From Streptococcus oralis subsp. tigurinus (lineage in GTDB: Bacteria; Bacillota; Bacilli; Lactobacillales; Streptococcaceae): DNA of 64,000 nt. Shown here one piece after another: positions 62,563-64,000 of this stretch. Each line of letters opens with the position of its first letter. Within the stretch, counting starts at the first letter, position 1. Below the pieces are notes generated by a model. That model was not told the DNA's origin. It saw nothing but the letters and a program-made list of their open reading frames with translations, and did no database searches. The stretch lies in assembly GCF_002356415.1 (NCBI RefSeq), contig NZ_AP018338.1, positions 1,054,001 through 1,118,000 of the forward strand. The letters are read 5' to 3'. The position numbers were made by a program, and so were the translations under genes.

Positions 62563-62569
62563 ACTACTC

Positions 62570-62578
62570 ATTATACCA
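62570..62578 (-). promoter_or_regulatory. Extended -10 promoter of cpoA
   Basis: TGGTATAAT on the minus strand (TATAAT at 62575-62570). The expected start is at 62563-62562, on the ATG itself, so a leaderless message is likely. The unit above it ends in a terminator, so the promoter is needed. Confidence 0.6.
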
Positions 62579-62608
62579 TTTTATTTCAAGAAAATCAGTA
62601 AAAGAAAG

Positions 62609-62658
62609 AAGAGACCAGAGGAAAATGGAGGAGCCCCTCTCTTTTCCAATCGTCTCTC
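62609..62658 (-). terminator. Nested hairpin terminator between the DUF59 gene and cpoA
   Basis: On the minus strand three stacked pairings (GAGAC/GTCTC, GGAAAA/TTTTCC, GAGG/CCTC) form one long hairpin followed by TTCTTTCTTTT. Confidence 0.65.
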
Positions 62659-62674
62659 GCAATTTTCCAATCGA

Positions 62675-63004
62675 TTACTTAATTCCTAGAGCGATACGCG
62701 CATAGCGACTCATTTTTTCAACCGTCCAGGCTGGATACCAGACCAATTTGACTTCGATATTGGTTACCTCAGGCACCTCTGTCATCGCATCGTGTATCTG
62801 ATCTGTTAAGAGGTCAGCCAGTGGGCAACCCATAGTTGTCAAGGTCATATCAATTTCCGTATGACCTGTTTCACCATCAAATCGAATTTCATAAATCAAA
62901 CCTAGGTTGACAATATCAATCCCCAACTCAGGGTCGATGACTTCTTCCAAGGCATTTAAAATGCGTGTTTTAATCGTTTCAATTTGCTCTTCTGTATAAG
63001 CCAT
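62675..63004 (-). CDS. DUF59 / MIP18 family iron-sulfur assembly protein
   Basis: A 109-residue protein of the MIP18 family: VIDPELGIDIVNLGLIYEI near the N-terminus and MTLTTMGCPLADLL with a conserved Cys. Relatives (SufT, PaaD-type) help deliver Fe-S clusters. ATG 63004 follows GAGG by six bases; the ATG at 63010 abuts it. It lies 13 bases after rpoD. Confidence 0.9.
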   Translation of the reverse strand: MAYTEEQIETIKTRILNALEEVIDPELGIDIVNLGLIYEIRFDGETGHTEIDMTLTTMGCPLADLLTDQIHDAMTEVPEVTNIEVKLVWYPAWTVEKMSRYARIALGIK

Positions 63005-63017
63005 GTTCATCCTCACT

Positions 63018-64000
63018 CTAATCTTCAATAAAATCACGAAGCGGTTTGCTGCGACTTGGTTGACGCAATTTTCTCAAAGCTTTAGCCTCAATCTGACGGA
63101 TACGTTCACGAGTCACGTTAAAGACTTTACCAACATCTTCAAGGGTACGCATTTTCCCATCGTCCAAACCGAAACGAAGACGCAAAACGTTTTCTTCACG
63201 ATCTGTGAGAGTATCCAAGACTTCATCCAACTGCTCACGCAAAACGATACGAGTTGTGTAGTCTACTGGATTTTCAATCACTTCGTCTTCGATAAAGTCC
63301 CCAAGATGGCTATCGTCCTCTTCACCAATCGGTGTTTCAAGTGATACTGGTTCTTGGGCGATTTTTAGGATTTCACGGACCTTGTCAGGTGTCATATCCA
63401 TACGTTCAGCGATTTGTTCAGGTGTTGGATCTTGCCCCAATTCTTGAAGGAGATTGCGCTGTTCTCGGACAAGCTTGTTAATGGTTTCAACCATGTGGAC
63501 AGGGATACGAATAGTGCGGGCCTGGTCAGCGATGGCACGAGTGATTGCCTGACGAATCCACCAAGTTGCATACGTAGAAAACTTAAATCCTTTTGAATAG
63601 TCAAACTTGTCAACAGCCTTCATCAAGCCCATGTTTCCTTCTTGGATCAAGTCAAGAAACTGCATGCCACGCCCTACGTAGCGCTTAGCGATAGAAACCA
63701 CCAAACGAAGGTTGGCTTCCGCAAGGCGTTGTTTGGCTTCAATATCACCAGCCTCAACTGCTAGGGCCAATTCTTTTTCCTCTTCGTTGGTCAAGAGAGG
63801 AACAACCCCGATTTCCTTCAAATACATACGGACTGGGTCATTAACCTTGGCTGAAGTTGAGCCAATCAAGTCCTCATCACTGAGTTCTGGTTCTTCTTCT
63901 GCACTAAGAACACGCGCACTTGGATTTCCTTCGTTATCTGTGATAGAAATTCCAGCATCCTGAATCCGTTGCAAAAGGTCTTCAATGCCGTCTGCATCGA
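63018..64000 (-). CDS. rpoD: Primary sigma factor RpoD (5' end cut by window)
   Basis: Vegetative sigma factor, open to the window edge. Visible parts: region 1.2-2 ([41 protein letters not shown] with [15 protein letters not shown]), region 3 and region 4.2 helix-turn-helix ([20 protein letters not shown]) for -35 recognition. The N-terminal part lies beyond base 64000. It heads the unit with DUF59. Confidence 0.97.
   Translation of the reverse strand, partial: DADGIEDLLQRIQDAGISITDNEGNPSARVLSAEEEPELSDEDLIGSTSAKVNDPVRMYLKEIGVVPLLTNEEEKELALAVEAGDIEAKQRLAEANLRLVVSIAKRYVGRGMQFLDLIQEGNMGLMKAVDKFDYSKGFKFSTYATWWIRQAITRAIADQARTIRIPVHMVETINKLVREQRNLLQELGQDPTPEQIAERMDMTPDKVREILKIAQEPVSLETPIGEEDDSHLGDFIEDEVIENPVDYTTRIVLREQLDEVLDTLTDREENVLRLRFGLDDGKMRTLEDVGKVFNVTRERIRQIEAKALRKLRQPSRSKPLRDFIED

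Overview
The window is a compact chromosomal segment of low-to-moderate GC from a Streptococcus of the Mitis group (S. mitis / S. oralis-like, close to but probably not S. pneumoniae). The evidence is the phosphocholine/teichoic-acid genes tarIJ-licABC with a CiaR box, the streptococcal cell-cycle genes rocS and macP, the cpoA glycolipid region between rpoD and obgE, the F0F1 operon in the order c-a-b-delta-alpha-gamma-beta-epsilon, and a streptococcal DnaE. No tRNA, rRNA, CRISPR array, prophage or intact insertion sequence was found. Gene density is high and most genes are in short operons closed by clear Rho-independent terminators.

Layout: 1-3.2 kb is a galactitol-type PTS (IIA-IIB-IIC) under a strong promoter overlapped by a cre site, followed by a LacX-type epimerase cut by the window edge. 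3.3-7.9 kb is the lic1 locus (tarI-tarJ-licA-licB-licC), which makes CDP-ribitol and CDP-choline for teichoic acids; its long leader carries a CiaR box and a 5' hairpin, and the tacF-licD genes found beside it in pneumococcus are absent. 8-14.3 kb holds ybaB, a membrane-fused GDPD, a DnaQ-type exonuclease, rocS, and the glmU-nudix-macP-mtnN unit. 14.4-18.9 kb (plus strand) has a GH25 lysozyme, a popT (DUF368)-ybaK-phosphatase operon and lysS. 19-26 kb has a polar amino-acid ABC transporter, a TPR protein with an AI-2E-type permease, and an orphan Ali-type oligopeptide-binding lipoprotein. 26-33.4 kb is 6-phosphogluconolactonase and the whole ATP synthase operon.

33.6-46 kb is mixed housekeeping: CHY zinc-finger protein and U32 protein, a GntR regulator, guaA, ylxM-ffh, tuf, a second AI-2E permease, dacA, ccdA-etrx and map. 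46-55 kb has a CBS/DRTGG regulator, a GNAT enzyme, MurA(MurZ), then pfkA-pyk and dnaE. 55.4-64 kb has pepX-argR (plus strand), then rpoD, a DUF59 protein, cpoA, a second glycolipid glycosyltransferase, three tiny genes and obgE on the minus strand.

The themes are envelope building (teichoic-acid precursors, UDP-GlcNAc, MurA, PopT, MacP, DacA, glycolipids), energy metabolism and core information processing. I found no obviously new defence or mobile system. The most interesting signals are regulatory: the cre/promoter overlap, the CiaR box with its leader hairpin, three envelope genes whose promoter places the transcription start almost on the start codon, a small PspC-domain gene whose best start codon reads ATA, and a long palindrome resembling joined insertion-sequence ends.
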